DNA of 64,000 nt from an uncultured Myxococcales bacterium (GCA_903840165.1 CAIMEY010000115.1:16911-80910), one strand, 5' to 3'. Positions 1 to 10,067 are shown, counted from the stretch's first letter. The notes: generated from the sequence alone by a model not told the origin. A program made the numbers and translations.

Positions 1-2019
1 GGCGCCATCGGTGTCGTCCAGGGCCAGCAGCGGGTTGTTGACGCCCGAGGCACTGCCCCACGGCGGGTTGGGCGCAGCGTTGAACCAGAAGCAATCAAAG
101 GGACTACTGAACCAAGGATCGCCGTAGCCGTCGCAATCGACGTCCTTGCCCAGGGCCATGTCGCTGGCCAAGTGCAGGTCGAGATCGGCGCCGGCGGAAG
201 GACCCGTGTCCGTCTGGTCCGGATCGGCCGGTGTATCCCATAGCAATTCCACGTGAATCGCGTCGTTTGGCACCACGTTGACGCTGACGCAGCCGGGCTG
301 GCAGGACTTGACGTCGTTGATGTCCCAGACGTCCAGGCAGCAGCTGTAGGTGCCCGAGGTGTTGGCCTGCAAAGTCGGATTGGGCGTCGTCGGATTAGGC
401 ATCAAAGGCTGATTAGAACCAACAGGTTGGGTGCAAGTCCACTTGTACTTGGTCAGAGCACCAGCGGGGCTGTAGGACGCGTCGCCCTTGAGGTGCACGA
501 GCGTTTGCGGCACCACTTCTTCGCCTTCCTTGATTTCCGCCGCCGCCACAGGGCAGGTGTCCTTGACGCCAATGCCCGTAATCAATACGGAATGTGGCGA
601 GTTGAAGTCATTGCCCATCAGCGTCAGCTTGAGGTTGTCCGGCGTAATGACCTGGCCCGTCTTGGGGTCGATCGGCGTTAAGTCTGTAGGTCCATAGGTG
701 ATCCAGAGGGTCAGCTTGCCGTTGACCGGAATGGTGATCGGGGCCGCGACGCTCGGGCCCTTGGTGGTGCTGACCGCGCTGTTGGTGGCGTCGAGGGCGG
801 TGGCATCCTTGACAGCCTTCTTCCAATCAATCGTAAATTCATCGGTATTGGTCTCGTTGGGCGGCTTGACGTCCGGGATGATCTGCGAAATCACCAGCGC
901 TGCCGTACAGGTGTTTGAAATGTCCAGCGTTTTCTGCATGGTGGTGCCGAACTTGACGCCGCCGAAGTTGATCGACTTGGCCGACAGCAACATGCACGGC
1001 ACGGCTGCGTTGGCGGTCAAGGTCGTCTTGGCACCTACCACGCCGGAGGCCGGATCGTCGCTGAAGAAAAGCAGCACGCCGCTGCGTTTCTTATCGTCCT
1101 TAGGCGAAAAAAACACGTGCAATTGGATGGAGCTACCGACGGCCACGGTGATCGGCGGGTCGGTGGTCCACTCGGCCGGTTTGCCGGGCAAGTGCTTGGT
1201 TGCTGCTGCATCATCGTCGAGCGTGTAGTAGAAGCCGTCGTCGGCTGTAAAACCGATTTTGCTGATGTGCAGCGGGGCATTACCGCTATTGGTGACCTTG
1301 ACGATCTGCTGGGCTTCGGTATTGGGCGCGGCGAACGGGAAATCGACGTTGACCGGCACGGTGATGCTGGGCTTGCCCAACTTGGTCGACAAGCTGAAAT
1401 CAAAGGTCTTTGTCTTGAAGTTGGTGTCACCGGCAAAGGTGATGTGGACCACGGCCGCGCGATTGAGGGCATCAAAGCGCTTGTAGCGAATCACGAAGGG
1501 AATGCCCGAGACGCGGGTCTTGTTGTCCTCCATGCCGGCCGGCACGACCTTGGGCCAATGGCCTTTGACGGCGCTGCAAGGGGTAGCCAAGTCCGCAGCA
1601 AGACAAGTGAAAGCGATATCGCCGCTGGCAGCATTTTCATTGGGCGAGGTTGGCTCATAGCTAATCGCGATGTTCATGACGTAGAGGTCAGCGGCCGTAA
1701 ACGTGTTGGCGATATTGCTGATTGTAAAGGGAACGTCGGTGGTGTGGCCATCGTCTGGCGGAACAGTGAACTCCACGGAGCTGCTGCCGGACATGATCTG
1801 CTTGTTGTCCAGCGTGTCGTAAACTACCGCAACGGCAGCGCATTGCAGGGCCGTACCGCCTGAGCCGCTTTGCGCGTTCGGATTGATGCACACCGTCGCT
1901 GGGGCGCTGCCTGTGCCGGTGCCGCCGTTGCCATTGGTGTTGCTGCCATTGGAGTTGGAGCAAGCTGGCAGGCCAAGCGTGGCGACAAGGGCAACTGCGA
2001 GGAATCCGAGGCGTTTCAT
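1..2019 (-). CDS. Secreted lipoprotein with choice-of-anchor and PKD-like domains (3' end cut by window edge)
   Basis: The frame stays open from an ATG at 2019 to base 1 (673 codons), so the C-terminus is missing. The N-terminus is a lipoprotein signal: MKR, a hydrophobic stretch, then LGLPAC followed by a Ser/Asn/Gly-rich linker. The middle holds two or more beta-sandwich segments of the ASH/choice-of-anchor D kind (VKVTNSGNAPLHISKIGF near residue 245; LDISNTCTAALVISQI near residue 360). After that comes a PKD-like segment (LKGDASYSPAGALTKYKWTC). The visible end (HVELLWDTPADPDQTD, then DLDLHLAS and DCFWFNAAPNPPWGS) is an acidic Asp-rich module seen in large myxobacterial surface proteins. 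Several paired cysteines suggest an extracellular location. The role is probably surface adhesion or structure; no enzymatic motif is seen. Family identities are from motif recognition only. Confidence 0.75.
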   Translation of the reverse strand, partial: MKRLGFLAVALVATLGLPACSNSNGSNTNGNGGTGTGSAPATVCINPNAQSGSGGTALQCAAVAVVYDTLDNKQIMSGSSSVEFTVPPDDGHTTDVPFTISNIANTFTAADLYVMNIAISYEPTSPNENAASGDIAFTCLAADLATPCSAVKGHWPKVVPAGMEDNKTRVSGIPFVIRYKRFDALNRAAVVHITFAGDTNFKTKTFDFSLSTKLGKPSITVPVNVDFPFAAPNTEAQQIVKVTNSGNAPLHISKIGFTADDGFYYTLDDDAAATKHLPGKPAEWTTDPPITVAVGSSIQLHVFFSPKDDKKRSGVLLFFSDDPASGVVGAKTTLTANAAVPCMLLSAKSINFGGVKFGTTMQKTLDISNTCTAALVISQIIPDVKPPNETNTDEFTIDWKKAVKDATALDATNSAVSTTKGPSVAAPITIPVNGKLTLWITYGPTDLTPIDPKTGQVITPDNLKLTLMGNDFNSPHSVLITGIGVKDTCPVAAAEIKEGEEVVPQTLVHLKGDASYSPAGALTKYKWTCTQPVGSNQPLMPNPTTPNPTLQANTSGTYSCCLDVWDINDVKSCQPGCVSVNVVPNDAIHVELLWDTPADPDQTDTGPSAGADLDLHLASDMALGKDVDCDGYGDPWFSSPFDCFWFNAAPNPPWGSASGVNNPLLALDDTDGA

Positions 2020-2262
2020 GGCCGTACCTTTGATTGGGCTGTCTTGCCGAAATCCCGAGGGCATTGCAAGCCAAATCCTTGAAAATACTTCGCTTTTACA
2101 CACGCCGGCCCACAGTCGGCCTGTTTCGCTCGGTCCGGCAGGCTGCCGGTAGCCCATGCGAATCTAGTCACAAACTATGCAATGTAAAGGTTGGGTTGCC
2201 CTGAGTCAACGCACGTCTCGCCGTGCCGACCCGCCATTGGCCCGCCTGGGGGTATCCAAGCC

Positions 2263-2739
2263 TCATTGCCCCTGGCCCAGGGCCACAATCTGGACCCCGT
2301 CGATTTGGCGCAGCACCAGCAAAAGGGGAGTCTGGCCGTTGGAAGACTCAGGAATTCCGCGGATATGGACATGCAGGTTGTCGCCTTGGGGCTGCACATC
2401 GTACCGGGTCGTGAAGAACTCAACGATTTGGGGCCAGGGCACCGAACTCACGCGGCATTTCGCCACCTGCTGACCTTGGTTGGCGACCTGACAACCGCGG
2501 GGAACACGCCAACCGTGCAAGGTCTTCCCGTCTTCGCACAACTGCCCTCCGGGGCAGGGTGGCAATGGTTCCGGGTTTTCATCAGGTTTGGCAAGGGTTT
2601 GAGGCCGCGTTGGCCGGACCGGTTCCCCGGGCGCCGATTGGCTGCAAGCGCTGGCCCCAAGGCTGATCAGGACCGCAACGCCAACGGCGCCTAGGGCTGC
2701 ACGAGCCTGGAGGCAAAGTGGCCGCAGAATCATTGGCAT
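2263..2739 (-). CDS. Small putative lipoprotein at the end of the minor-pilin operon
   Basis: About 158 residues. Two ATGs six bases apart (2739 and 2733) share one GGAG Shine-Dalgarno; the second has the better spacing. The N-terminus has a hydrophobic segment ending LISLGASACSQS, a lipobox-like cleavage site. A short cysteine-containing region follows (PPCPGGQLCEDGKTLHGWRV), then a compact C-terminal alpha/beta module (VEFFTTRYDVQPQGDNLHVHIRGI). It lies 120 bases downstream of the pilY1-like gene on the same strand and is probably cotranscribed. In other bacteria this operon position holds pilE-type or pilus-assembly genes, but there is no pilin N-terminus here. I do not recognise the family. 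An envelope role linked to the pilus is inferred from position only. Confidence 0.6.
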   Translation of the reverse strand: MPMILRPLCLQARAALGAVGVAVLISLGASACSQSAPGEPVRPTRPQTLAKPDENPEPLPPCPGGQLCEDGKTLHGWRVPRGCQVANQGQQVAKCRVSSVPWPQIVEFFTTRYDVQPQGDNLHVHIRGIPESSNGQTPLLLVLRQIDGVQIVALGQGQ

Positions 2740-2858
2740 TTGCTCCAGAGTTTGGGCGTGCAGCAGCAACGGGATTGGCGATCGACACAGTTGGAGACTA
2801 CGGAACGGGCCTTGGAGACTGCGGACAGGACCGAGTAAAGCCCCGGGTAATTCGGGCC

Positions 2859-5800
2859 TTAATCCAGCAAGAGATCCCATCCCGTCACCACCGCCGCGCT
2901 GTGCGGTTGTGCAATTGTCCGTGTGATGGAGCCGACTTGGGGCTGGGTGCCGGTCTTAGGGGCCATGAACTGCGCCTGAACGTTGCCGGCCACCGCTACC
3001 GCGAGTTGGTAAGTCGGCGGCGAACCGCCAATGCGCCCGCCTGCGCCCTGGGGCACGCAGGAAGGGTTCGTGGGCGCACAGGAACCGGTGCAAGCAGGGA
3101 CGGGTTCAATATCGACCGGCGATGGCTGATAGGCTCCAAGTTCGACGTGTTCGAGGTTGGCAGAAAGGGCTGCCGGCTGGGCGGGATTGGGGAAAGCGCC
3201 TTGCAGATTCACAAGATCACCAGGCGTGCGGGGTCGGTCGTAGCGGCCTCCCCACATCCGTGCCGTACCGACATTGCAACTGCCTGACTTAAGGACGGTA
3301 TAGCTCGCCCAATACGCATCGCCGGCAAAGATCAGCGGCGGGCCGACATAGCGTTCATTGAGGTCCATCCGCTTTTGCCAAAGTTCTAGCGCTGTTGGAA
3401 AGCCGGCGCTGCCGTCTGAACCCACCGTGGTCAGTTCCTGCAGGCTGTAGACCATGTGCACGCGCTTGTCGGTCGCGTCGTCGTCCGCGCTGCCGGTGCC
3501 GTAGACCACGATGAGGCTGCCCCCGGCCGTCGCGCTCAGCGCGGGTGTGGTGCGCACAGGCACGCGATCTGTACTGAGCATCGGTAGTTGCAGATCAATC
3601 GGTGCGCCGTTGCCGTTGTACGCGTCAAAGAAATAGCGCAGCGTCCACAACTGCGGGTCGGGCGATGTGAGGTCAAGGCGCCATAGCACCCCCTTAGAAT
3701 CGCCGACAAAACAACGAGTTACGATTTGACCCGGGGCGTGGTTGAAGCAGCTCAGGTCCGACCAGAAGTGGCCGATTTCCGTCTTGGAGCCCAGCACCGT
3801 CGGCATGCCCGTGGTGACAAGGTCATTGGTCTTGATCATCTTGATGAGGGCGCCGGACGCCAAATCCAGAATCATTAAGCCACGATCGCCTGCACCTTCA
3901 ACGCCGAGATTGCTCACGGTGGCTTCCGTCGGGCTCATGCCTAGGGGGATGATAGCGACGGCATGCTCCATCGCAGTTTCCCCTTGCTTGGCGTAAAACA
4001 GTGTGGCAATCATGGGCTTAGCAGTGGACCGCCCCATCGGCTGAAAGGTGCTGGTCTGGATGCACGCGGGGCCCGGCGTGGAGTACACGGTGACTGGGCC
4101 AAAGCAATGAGATTCCGGCGTAATTTCCCACATCAGGCGTGGGTCGTCGGGCGCAGTTACGTCCAAAGCCGTGTAACCACTGCCAGATTCGCCGGTGCCG
4201 ACGATCACGACCGCCCGCCATTGGGCCGCTGCATCGGCGGCCGTCGCGCCGGAGCGCACCAGTTGATAGTGGCCGGTAGCGACCGTACCGCCGAGCCAAG
4301 AAGCAGGAGCAGAAGTCACTAATTTCATTTGTGAAAGTCGACCAACGTTGAAGCGCGGCAGCCAGGCCCACATCTCGTCGCCTTGGGCCAAGCTGTCCTT
4401 GACCGTCACCTTGGGGTCGGCATCGGTGCGGAACGCGTGCAAAAGGCCGTCGTGGGTGCCGACAAAGAGCATCGTCGCCCGACCAGCGGAGCCTGGGGGC
4501 TGTAAATCACTGTAATTCGCTGAGGTTGGTACGGTCGTCTTGCCATAAGTGAGGAAGGACGGGTCGCGCAAGGCCAGGCGATTGGCTGGCTCGAGGATCG
4601 CCGGCTGCGAACGCCCGGGAGCGCCCAAAGGCCAGTTTTGTCGGCAGGTTCCGGTGGCACCCCGCATCGTGTCCAGCACGTGATCGCGGTAAGCACTGCG
4701 CTCCGCCGGCAGCGCGAGGTTAAAGGAACCCGCTGTGACGCAAGAGGTATCCGTCTGAAAGACCAGCTTGGGACCATTGCCAACGGTGCCAATGCCCAAG
4801 TCGTCGGCGGACAGGTGGGTGCCATCGGCGTCGACGCGCAAGCCACTGGTGTGACTGTAGATTCTTCTTGGAATCCCACGGCTTAGCATCTGAGTGCCAA
4901 AGTCTACCACGGCGCAGACGTTGGCTTGATTCGGCGTCGCTTGGTTCTTGCACTCCGCGCTGCACCGGAAGATGCGTTCTTCCACGGCGCCTCGGGTCCG
5001 CAAAGGCTGGCTGATGTCGAAGATGTTGAGGGCGCCAAAGGCGTCTTGGCTGTCGGTGACGGCCCCGGTCGACGTCGAATAGACAGGCCGCGACAGGGCT
5101 TGGCCCACGGCGGTGGTCTGGGCAATGGCCGGCGCTAGGCTTGTGACGGCCCCTTGGGGGGTCGCCACTTGAAATGCCGATTGGGTGCCGCCGGCAATCG
5201 CGAGATCATTGAGAAACTGCAGATCTGCGTCACTAGGGCCCGTCGCCGTGATTTCCCGGGGAAAGCCGACGGCGATGACGTAGACCGGCACGCCCTTGGT
5301 GTACAGTAAGGCCGCTTGCTGCAAAGCTAAACTGCGCCCATCGACCGTGCCGTCATGCAGGTTCGCCCCGCCGTCGCTGATGACCACGACGATCCGCTGT
5401 CGGCACGCGCCGTACGGATCGCCCTGGACCGGATCCACCGTAATGCTGCGGAAGTGAGGGTCTTGATATTGCGTGGAAAACAGGTAGTTGTACGTGTCCG
5501 CCAACTGGGCGCCAAGGGGTGTCGGCCCATTGGGGCGGATCTGGCTCAGCGCGCTCTGGATCGCCGTATAAGTCGCTTGGCGGGAAGGCAAATCGTCCAG
5601 AGAGGCGATGGGCACGCTGGGCGCTCCTGTCAAGTAGGGATCCGCCATGCCGAGGTTAATGCTGCCCCATAAAGACGCGAATTCATTGCCAAAGCTGTAG
5701 CCCGCAGCCGCGGTGGTGCCCTTGTTGAGCACGCCGTCGCCAGCCATGAGGGCAAATTTCGCCATCGGTCCAAAGACATCCAGAAGGCCGTCCATACCGG

Positions 5801-6815
5801 TAGGGGCTGTGCCCGTGGTCCCATCATTTTGCACGCCATAGGCGACCGCATGGGTGCCTGGGCCTTCACTGGGGCATTTCTGACCGACCACCACGTGAAA
5901 GCTGGGAACATCTGAGGAGTTTGCCGAGAATGGCTGGAAACTGACGACCGCTTGGGTGGGCGACCCATTGACCGGCGCATTGTTGGCGGCGCTGCTGGAA
6001 ATCTGCGATGCAGACGGCACGACGGCGATAACCCACTGTGGATTTCCAGACTTGACCGCTGCTTGCAAGGCTGTGACGCCGGCATCGCTGAGCGCAAACT
6101 GGGTCATCCCGGTGGGCTGGATGACGGTCGGTCCGGACAACGCAATGCGGCCAGCACCGTCGACATTATTGACGAAAGCCACGGGGTTGCTGCCCGGGAC
6201 GCCGCTAGCGGCCACCAGCAAACCGTAGAAAGGCTGCACGGGCTTGCCGGCGGGCTGCGGGAAGGAATAGGACGCCGTGGTCAGGTTGAGCGTGGCGCCA
6301 ATGACCGTGCTGTTGCCGCCGATCTTGCTGAGATCCAAAGCAAACCAGGCCACCGCGACATCGCTGTTGCTCAGCGCATCGATCAGCAGCGGCTTGTCCG
6401 TTGCGCCGACCCCGCCAGCGCCGCCGGACAGGCCCGAGCCCTGAACCGTCACGGCGCTGTCGACGCCCACGGCTGCGGGCAACCCTGGAATACATTGAGG
6501 AGAACCGGATGTTTGACTCGGTGGACTCAGGGCCTCAGGGGGCGTCGCCATGGGCTCGGTGCCGCAGGTGTACGACAAGAAAGTGCCGCCAATCATTTCG
6601 CGCAGGGCATTCCAGCGGCTGCGCTGATCCGGCTGGGTGACGTCGGTCGACCCACAAAGCGGTGCCTGGTCGGCCCCGACGCGGTATTGCATGGAGGCCG
6701 AGGTGTCCACCACGAGCAACACTTCCGGCAGCGCGATCGTGGCCCAGGCGCTGGGGGATAGAAGTACCGCAAAAGCACTAAGAATCCAGGCGATTTGGCA
6801 TCTACGCTGACGCAT
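2859..6815 (-). CDS. pilY1: PilY1-like type IV pilus tip/assembly protein
   Basis: 1318 residues with a cleavable signal peptide (ending PSAWA). A von Willebrand factor A-like region starts at once: VLLVVDTSASM carries the DxSxS metal-site motif, and VVVISDGGANLHDG lies near residue 480. The C-terminal half is the PilY-type beta-propeller: FVGTHDGLLHAFRTD near residue 780, followed by blades such as VVIVGTGESGSGYTALDV and CFVGDSKGVLWRLDL. PilY1 proteins sit at the pilus tip or in the envelope, promote pilus extension and adhesion, and work with the minor pilins encoded just upstream on this strand (pilX-, W-, V-, fimT-like). Length and domain order fit the family. Start ATG at 6815. The gene is 78 bases downstream of the pilX-like gene, consistent with one transcript. 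Confidence 0.88.
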   Translation of the reverse strand: MRQRRCQIAWILSAFAVLLSPSAWATIALPEVLLVVDTSASMQYRVGADQAPLCGSTDVTQPDQRSRWNALREMIGGTFLSYTCGTEPMATPPEALSPPSQTSGSPQCIPGLPAAVGVDSAVTVQGSGLSGGAGGVGATDKPLLIDALSNSDVAVAWFALDLSKIGGNSTVIGATLNLTTASYSFPQPAGKPVQPFYGLLVAASGVPGSNPVAFVNNVDGAGRIALSGPTVIQPTGMTQFALSDAGVTALQAAVKSGNPQWVIAVVPSASQISSSAANNAPVNGSPTQAVVSFQPFSANSSDVPSFHVVVGQKCPSEGPGTHAVAYGVQNDGTTGTAPTGMDGLLDVFGPMAKFALMAGDGVLNKGTTAAAGYSFGNEFASLWGSINLGMADPYLTGAPSVPIASLDDLPSRQATYTAIQSALSQIRPNGPTPLGAQLADTYNYLFSTQYQDPHFRSITVDPVQGDPYGACRQRIVVVISDGGANLHDGTVDGRSLALQQAALLYTKGVPVYVIAVGFPREITATGPSDADLQFLNDLAIAGGTQSAFQVATPQGAVTSLAPAIAQTTAVGQALSRPVYSTSTGAVTDSQDAFGALNIFDISQPLRTRGAVEERIFRCSAECKNQATPNQANVCAVVDFGTQMLSRGIPRRIYSHTSGLRVDADGTHLSADDLGIGTVGNGPKLVFQTDTSCVTAGSFNLALPAERSAYRDHVLDTMRGATGTCRQNWPLGAPGRSQPAILEPANRLALRDPSFLTYGKTTVPTSANYSDLQPPGSAGRATMLFVGTHDGLLHAFRTDADPKVTVKDSLAQGDEMWAWLPRFNVGRLSQMKLVTSAPASWLGGTVATGHYQLVRSGATAADAAAQWRAVVIVGTGESGSGYTALDVTAPDDPRLMWEITPESHCFGPVTVYSTPGPACIQTSTFQPMGRSTAKPMIATLFYAKQGETAMEHAVAIIPLGMSPTEATVSNLGVEGAGDRGLMILDLASGALIKMIKTNDLVTTGMPTVLGSKTEIGHFWSDLSCFNHAPGQIVTRCFVGDSKGVLWRLDLTSPDPQLWTLRYFFDAYNGNGAPIDLQLPMLSTDRVPVRTTPALSATAGGSLIVVYGTGSADDDATDKRVHMVYSLQELTTVGSDGSAGFPTALELWQKRMDLNERYVGPPLIFAGDAYWASYTVLKSGSCNVGTARMWGGRYDRPRTPGDLVNLQGAFPNPAQPAALSANLEHVELGAYQPSPVDIEPVPACTGSCAPTNPSCVPQGAGGRIGGSPPTYQLAVAVAGNVQAQFMAPKTGTQPQVGSITRTIAQPHSAAVVTGWDLLLD

Positions 6816-6893
6816 GAAGCCTCCTTGGACCTGGGCTGCCAGGATTGAGTAAAAGAGCGTAGCGCCCCGCGGAGCAGGAGCCCACGAGGGGCA

Positions 6894-7469
6894 TTAAGGC
6901 GCGCATTGCAGTGGCCCCACAGTGACTTGGGCTGCGATGGCTTGCTGACCATCGAGCGCGACATCGGCCGCCTTGGTCGCCTTGTCCTGACCGATTTGCG
7001 CAGTCGTTACAAGCCGATAGGTGTGAAAGCAGAAGCGATCGGCGTCAAATCCGGCGCTGGCGGACGTCAAATCCGGCGCATAGACCTTGGTGCCAAAGTC
7101 CACCGCCCCGATCGCTGCTAGCTCCTGGCCAAAAGATCCATCAGGTCCCTGTAGTTGCAACATGCCGGAGCCCAGGTCATCGATGGACAACGTATTGCCC
7201 GCCTTGCCCGCGGCGTAGGTGGCAAAACCACCTTGCATTTCAGCTGCTAAGCCCACAGACGCGATGGTACCCGCCTCGGACAACTGAAAGGCGGCCACGG
7301 TCAGGCGTTGCGCGCTGCCCTCGCGAAGGTTGGCCGCGGTGCGCATGACGGCGCCACTGCCGAGCACGGTCAGGATGGTCAGCATCAGCAGCGTGACAAT
7401 CAGGATCATGCCCCGCTGGCGAGGAGCCTCCGGGGGCGGCATCGGCATGTCTGGCGTGTTAGCCATCAT
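6894..7469 (-). CDS. pilX: PilX-like minor pilin/assembly protein
   Basis: About 191 residues from the ATG at 7469; a TTG at 7487 and a second ATG at 7466 are also possible. A short Pro-rich leader precedes RQRGMILIVTLLMLTILTVL, a PilX N-terminal membrane helix in which the usual prepilin Glu+5 is not obvious. Then comes a helical segment (RTAANLREGSAQRLTVAAFQ) typical of PilX. The rest is a periplasmic domain with two C-terminal cysteines. It sits between pilW- and pilY1-like genes, the canonical order. PilX-type proteins help prime pilus assembly together with PilV, PilW and PilY1. Confidence 0.75.
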   Translation of the reverse strand: MMANTPDMPMPPPEAPRQRGMILIVTLLMLTILTVLGSGAVMRTAANLREGSAQRLTVAAFQLSEAGTIASVGLAAEMQGGFATYAAGKAGNTLSIDDLGSGMLQLQGPDGSFGQELAAIGAVDFGTKVYAPDLTSASAGFDADRFCFHTYRLVTTAQIGQDKATKAADVALDGQQAIAAQVTVGPLQCAP

Positions 7470-7511
7470 TGCATTCCAATAGGGCAATTCGCGCCCAGAG
7501 GTCCCTGTCGT

Positions 7512-8759
7512 CTACAGATTGCGCGACACCATCGTCGGCAGGTAAACCCGGCTCGCCAGGGTCACCACAGGCTCAGAACCGCTGCCATCCTTGGCCAGCG
7601 CGTACGTTTGCAGAGGCCCCCAGGCCGTCTGCCGCGGTTGATGGGTGAGGCTGGGGTCCGGCCACTCGCCGCGCAGGCTGACTTTCACTGTGAGAAAGCG
7701 CAGTTCCTCAGGGATTGCTGAGTCAGTCTGCCCGAGTAGTCCATCGCCGCCGTCGCTAAGTACCTGTTCTACATAGGGATATACCTTGGTCTTGACCTTG
7801 TCCGGCGCCGGGTCCAGGTCAAAGCCGAGGTCAAAGACCGAAAGATCGACGACGTTTTCGGCCAAAATCGTCTGACTCAAGGTGGTTACGCCGTCCGCCC
7901 GCAGTCGTTCCCGCACCAGTAACGTGCGCGCCGGGGCACCGCCCGGCAGAATCGGCGCGCTGGGCCGAAAATCGCCCGTAATCTTGTAGCGCACAAAGCC
8001 CTGAACATCGACCCAGTAATTGCTGCCAAAGCCTTGATAACCGCAAGCTTGGCCTTCGCCTTGATGGGCAATCGGCGACGAAACGGTCACGCTGGCGTCA
8101 CCCGCCGAGGCCCCGACAATGCGGTAGAACATCATCTTGCCATCAGCACCGCTGATCCGCAGGTAGCGGTCCGAAGTGAAAAACTGGTCATATTCCGCTT
8201 GGCTAGCGGGCAGTGGGTTGGTGCCATCGTCGTACAACATCACCTTGCTGCCGGTGATTTGCACCGTGCGGAAGCGGCGTTTGACGTCAAGGCTGCCAAA
8301 GAGCGTCACAGCCACAGGCTTGATGCCTGGGTTGAGATCGGCCGCTGGCAAGTAACTACCCGTAAAGCTGAGCTGAATCGCCTTGATCGGTACATCCGGC
8401 TGCGGACACACCAAGGCGTCCACCACGCTGTTGGGCGTGCTGTTGGAGCCCAAGGCCATGAGGTCGCGGCGCAAATGGTCAATGACAAAGCGGCCTTCGC
8501 GGTCCATGTCGGCCACATCGTTCTGCTTGCTCAGCAACTGCCCTTGTTGCACATACAGGTAGGTAATGGCCATGAACAAGATGGTCGCAAGACCCATAGA
8601 CATCAACAATTCAATGAGGTTGAAGCCCTGCTGCCCTCGCCCCGCACGCGGATGACGCACGCAATCGCCGTCGCCTTGGGCCAAAGGTCCCGTCGCTAGC
8701 CTTGGGATCGCCGCGGCCAGCACCTTGCTATGGCTGGGGTCCTTAGTGCACGTAAACAT
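7512..8759 (-). CDS. pilW: PilW-like minor pilin
   Basis: 415 residues. An unusually long leader of about 43 residues ends in GRGQQG, followed by FNLIELLMSMGLATILFMAI, a type IV prepilin helix with the Glu at +5 and a prepilin-peptidase site after Gly. The next segment (MDREGRFVIDHLRRDLMALG) is the N-terminal helix motif of PilW proteins. The start ATG at 8759 lies inside the end of the upstream pilV-like gene (17-base overlap), suggesting translational coupling. A later non-ATG start that shortens the leader cannot be excluded. Expected to be a minor pilin in the initiation complex at the pilus tip. Confidence 0.82.
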   Translation of the reverse strand: MFTCTKDPSHSKVLAAAIPRLATGPLAQGDGDCVRHPRAGRGQQGFNLIELLMSMGLATILFMAITYLYVQQGQLLSKQNDVADMDREGRFVIDHLRRDLMALGSNSTPNSVVDALVCPQPDVPIKAIQLSFTGSYLPAADLNPGIKPVAVTLFGSLDVKRRFRTVQITGSKVMLYDDGTNPLPASQAEYDQFFTSDRYLRISGADGKMMFYRIVGASAGDASVTVSSPIAHQGEGQACGYQGFGSNYWVDVQGFVRYKITGDFRPSAPILPGGAPARTLLVRERLRADGVTTLSQTILAENVVDLSVFDLGFDLDPAPDKVKTKVYPYVEQVLSDGGDGLLGQTDSAIPEELRFLTVKVSLRGEWPDPSLTHQPRQTAWGPLQTYALAKDGSGSEPVVTLASRVYLPTMVSRNL

Positions 8760-9393
8760 TGCGCATCACCATCGCGGGCAGGGTCATGGAACCGACAAGG
8801 CCGACGTTATAGACCATATCCGCGGGACATTCCTGAAACATATCAAAAGGTACGCCCTGTTTAGGCCAGGAGACACGTACTTCGGCGCGCAGGAGGTCGG
8901 CCGAGACCCAGGTTAGGCGAAAATGCCCGCAAAAACGGGTTCCTACGTCACTTGGCATCGCGGCAAGCAGGCCGGCGTCGTAGACTTTGTCCGAGCCAAC
9001 GGCACCAACGCGCTTGTCGGAGGCAAAAGCGGCCGTGGGCACATTGATCCAACCACTTGAAACACCAGGGGAAGGCGGAGTCGGTGCGTGCAAAACGTAC
9101 ACGCCATAACTCGCGGGCGGCGTCGCATCGGTCCAGGCCAGGGCATCGCTTTGGATGGTCGCTAGCAAGTGTTGGGCGAACTGCTCGGCCAAAATGCTGT
9201 TGCGCCGCTCGGCATTGCCACTCATCGCGCTGAGGGCCAGGGTGATGCTGGCATACAGCCCGACCGTGGCAATGCCACACGAAATCAGCAGTTCCATCAT
9301 GGTAAAGCCACGTTGGGAATTGCTGGAGGCGCGGCCAAGCCAGGGCCAGAAATTGCGCAGCGTTTGCAGGCGCTTGAGGAGCTGGCCGGTCAT
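8743..9393 (-). CDS. pilV: PilV-like minor pilin
   Basis: 216 residues. The leader ends NSQRG and is followed by FTMMELLISCGIATVGLYAS, a prepilin helix with Glu+5. A short helical stretch (LAEQFAQHLLATIQSD) follows, then a small periplasmic beta domain with two cysteines (FCGHFRL and FQECPADM). The start ATG overlaps the stop of the fimT-like gene as ATGA, so translation is coupled, and the end overlaps pilW by 17 bases. Position and size fit PilV of minor-pilin operons. Numbering of the pilV/W/X genes follows operon order, because sequence outside the N-terminal helix is poorly conserved. Confidence 0.8.
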   Translation of the reverse strand: MTGQLLKRLQTLRNFWPWLGRASSNSQRGFTMMELLISCGIATVGLYASITLALSAMSGNAERRNSILAEQFAQHLLATIQSDALAWTDATPPASYGVYVLHAPTPPSPGVSSGWINVPTAAFASDKRVGAVGSDKVYDAGLLAAMPSDVGTRFCGHFRLTWVSADLLRAEVRVSWPKQGVPFDMFQECPADMVYNVGLVGSMTLPAMVMRNVYVH

Positions 9394-10067
9394 GGCGTGC
9401 CTCCGTCGCCGCTGCCTTGGAAATTGTTGAGCATACGCCCAGATAGAATGCGTGCGGTGCCGTTGTAGCCGATCTGCACCTGCAGCGGTGTGCCGATTTC
9501 GGCGCCCGTCTCGGTAATACGCACCAGTTCCAAGAACACGTCGCCGGCGGAAAGCTGGGTCGATAGGGGCGGTGAGAAGGGAATTCCAAGGTCGGCTCGT
9601 AACACCCGACCATCATTCTTGAAACAGATGTTCGCGCCGGCAGCATTGAGTTCCGATGGCGCAAAGGCGCGCACGCGAATCGGCGGCTCATTGGTCAGGT
9701 TGCCAGGGCTATAATCGGCTGAATAGACAGTGGTTCCACCGGCCAGCGTTGAGCAGGAAGTCCCCGTCCCTTGCACCACCGAAAATTTCAGAGGCGAGGC
9801 ATTGGTCAGCGGCGTGATCAAAAGGCCATAGGCCCGGCGATTGGATGCAGCTAAACTTCGTGCTAATTCAGCGCCATAGACCACATCGTCAGCTGCACTG
9901 CGCAAGTCGTACTGCCGCACGAGGCTGGCAATGCCCGGGATGGAAAGGCCGGTGAGAATCGCCAAAATCGCAAGCCCGACCATGAGTTCCATGATCGTCG
10001 TGCCGCGCTGTTGGCGCACCCGCTGGGGTGAACGTTCCGGGGGCATCTGGCGCTTGGCGTGGGGCAT
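9390..10067 (-). CDS. fimT: FimT/GspH-like pseudopilin, first gene of the minor-pilin operon
   Basis: About 225 residues from the ATG at 10067, chosen because AAGG lies five bases upstream. Two upstream in-frame ATGs (10136 and 10154) lack a visible ribosome site. The leader ends VRQQRG before TTIMELMVGLAILAILTGLS, a class III prepilin helix with Glu+5. The mature part begins with the GspH/FimT signature (YDLRSAADDVVYGAELARSL, then AASNRRAYGLLI), and the C-terminus is a GspH beta domain. It starts a run of four pilin-like genes and pilY1 on the minus strand. The paired TTGCGCAA palindromes about 120 bases upstream are candidate operators for the whole operon. Confidence 0.8.
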   Translation of the reverse strand: MPHAKRQMPPERSPQRVRQQRGTTIMELMVGLAILAILTGLSIPGIASLVRQYDLRSAADDVVYGAELARSLAASNRRAYGLLITPLTNASPLKFSVVQGTGTSCSTLAGGTTVYSADYSPGNLTNEPPIRVRAFAPSELNAAGANICFKNDGRVLRADLGIPFSPPLSTQLSAGDVFLELVRITETGAEIGTPLQVQIGYNGTARILSGRMLNNFQGSGDGGTP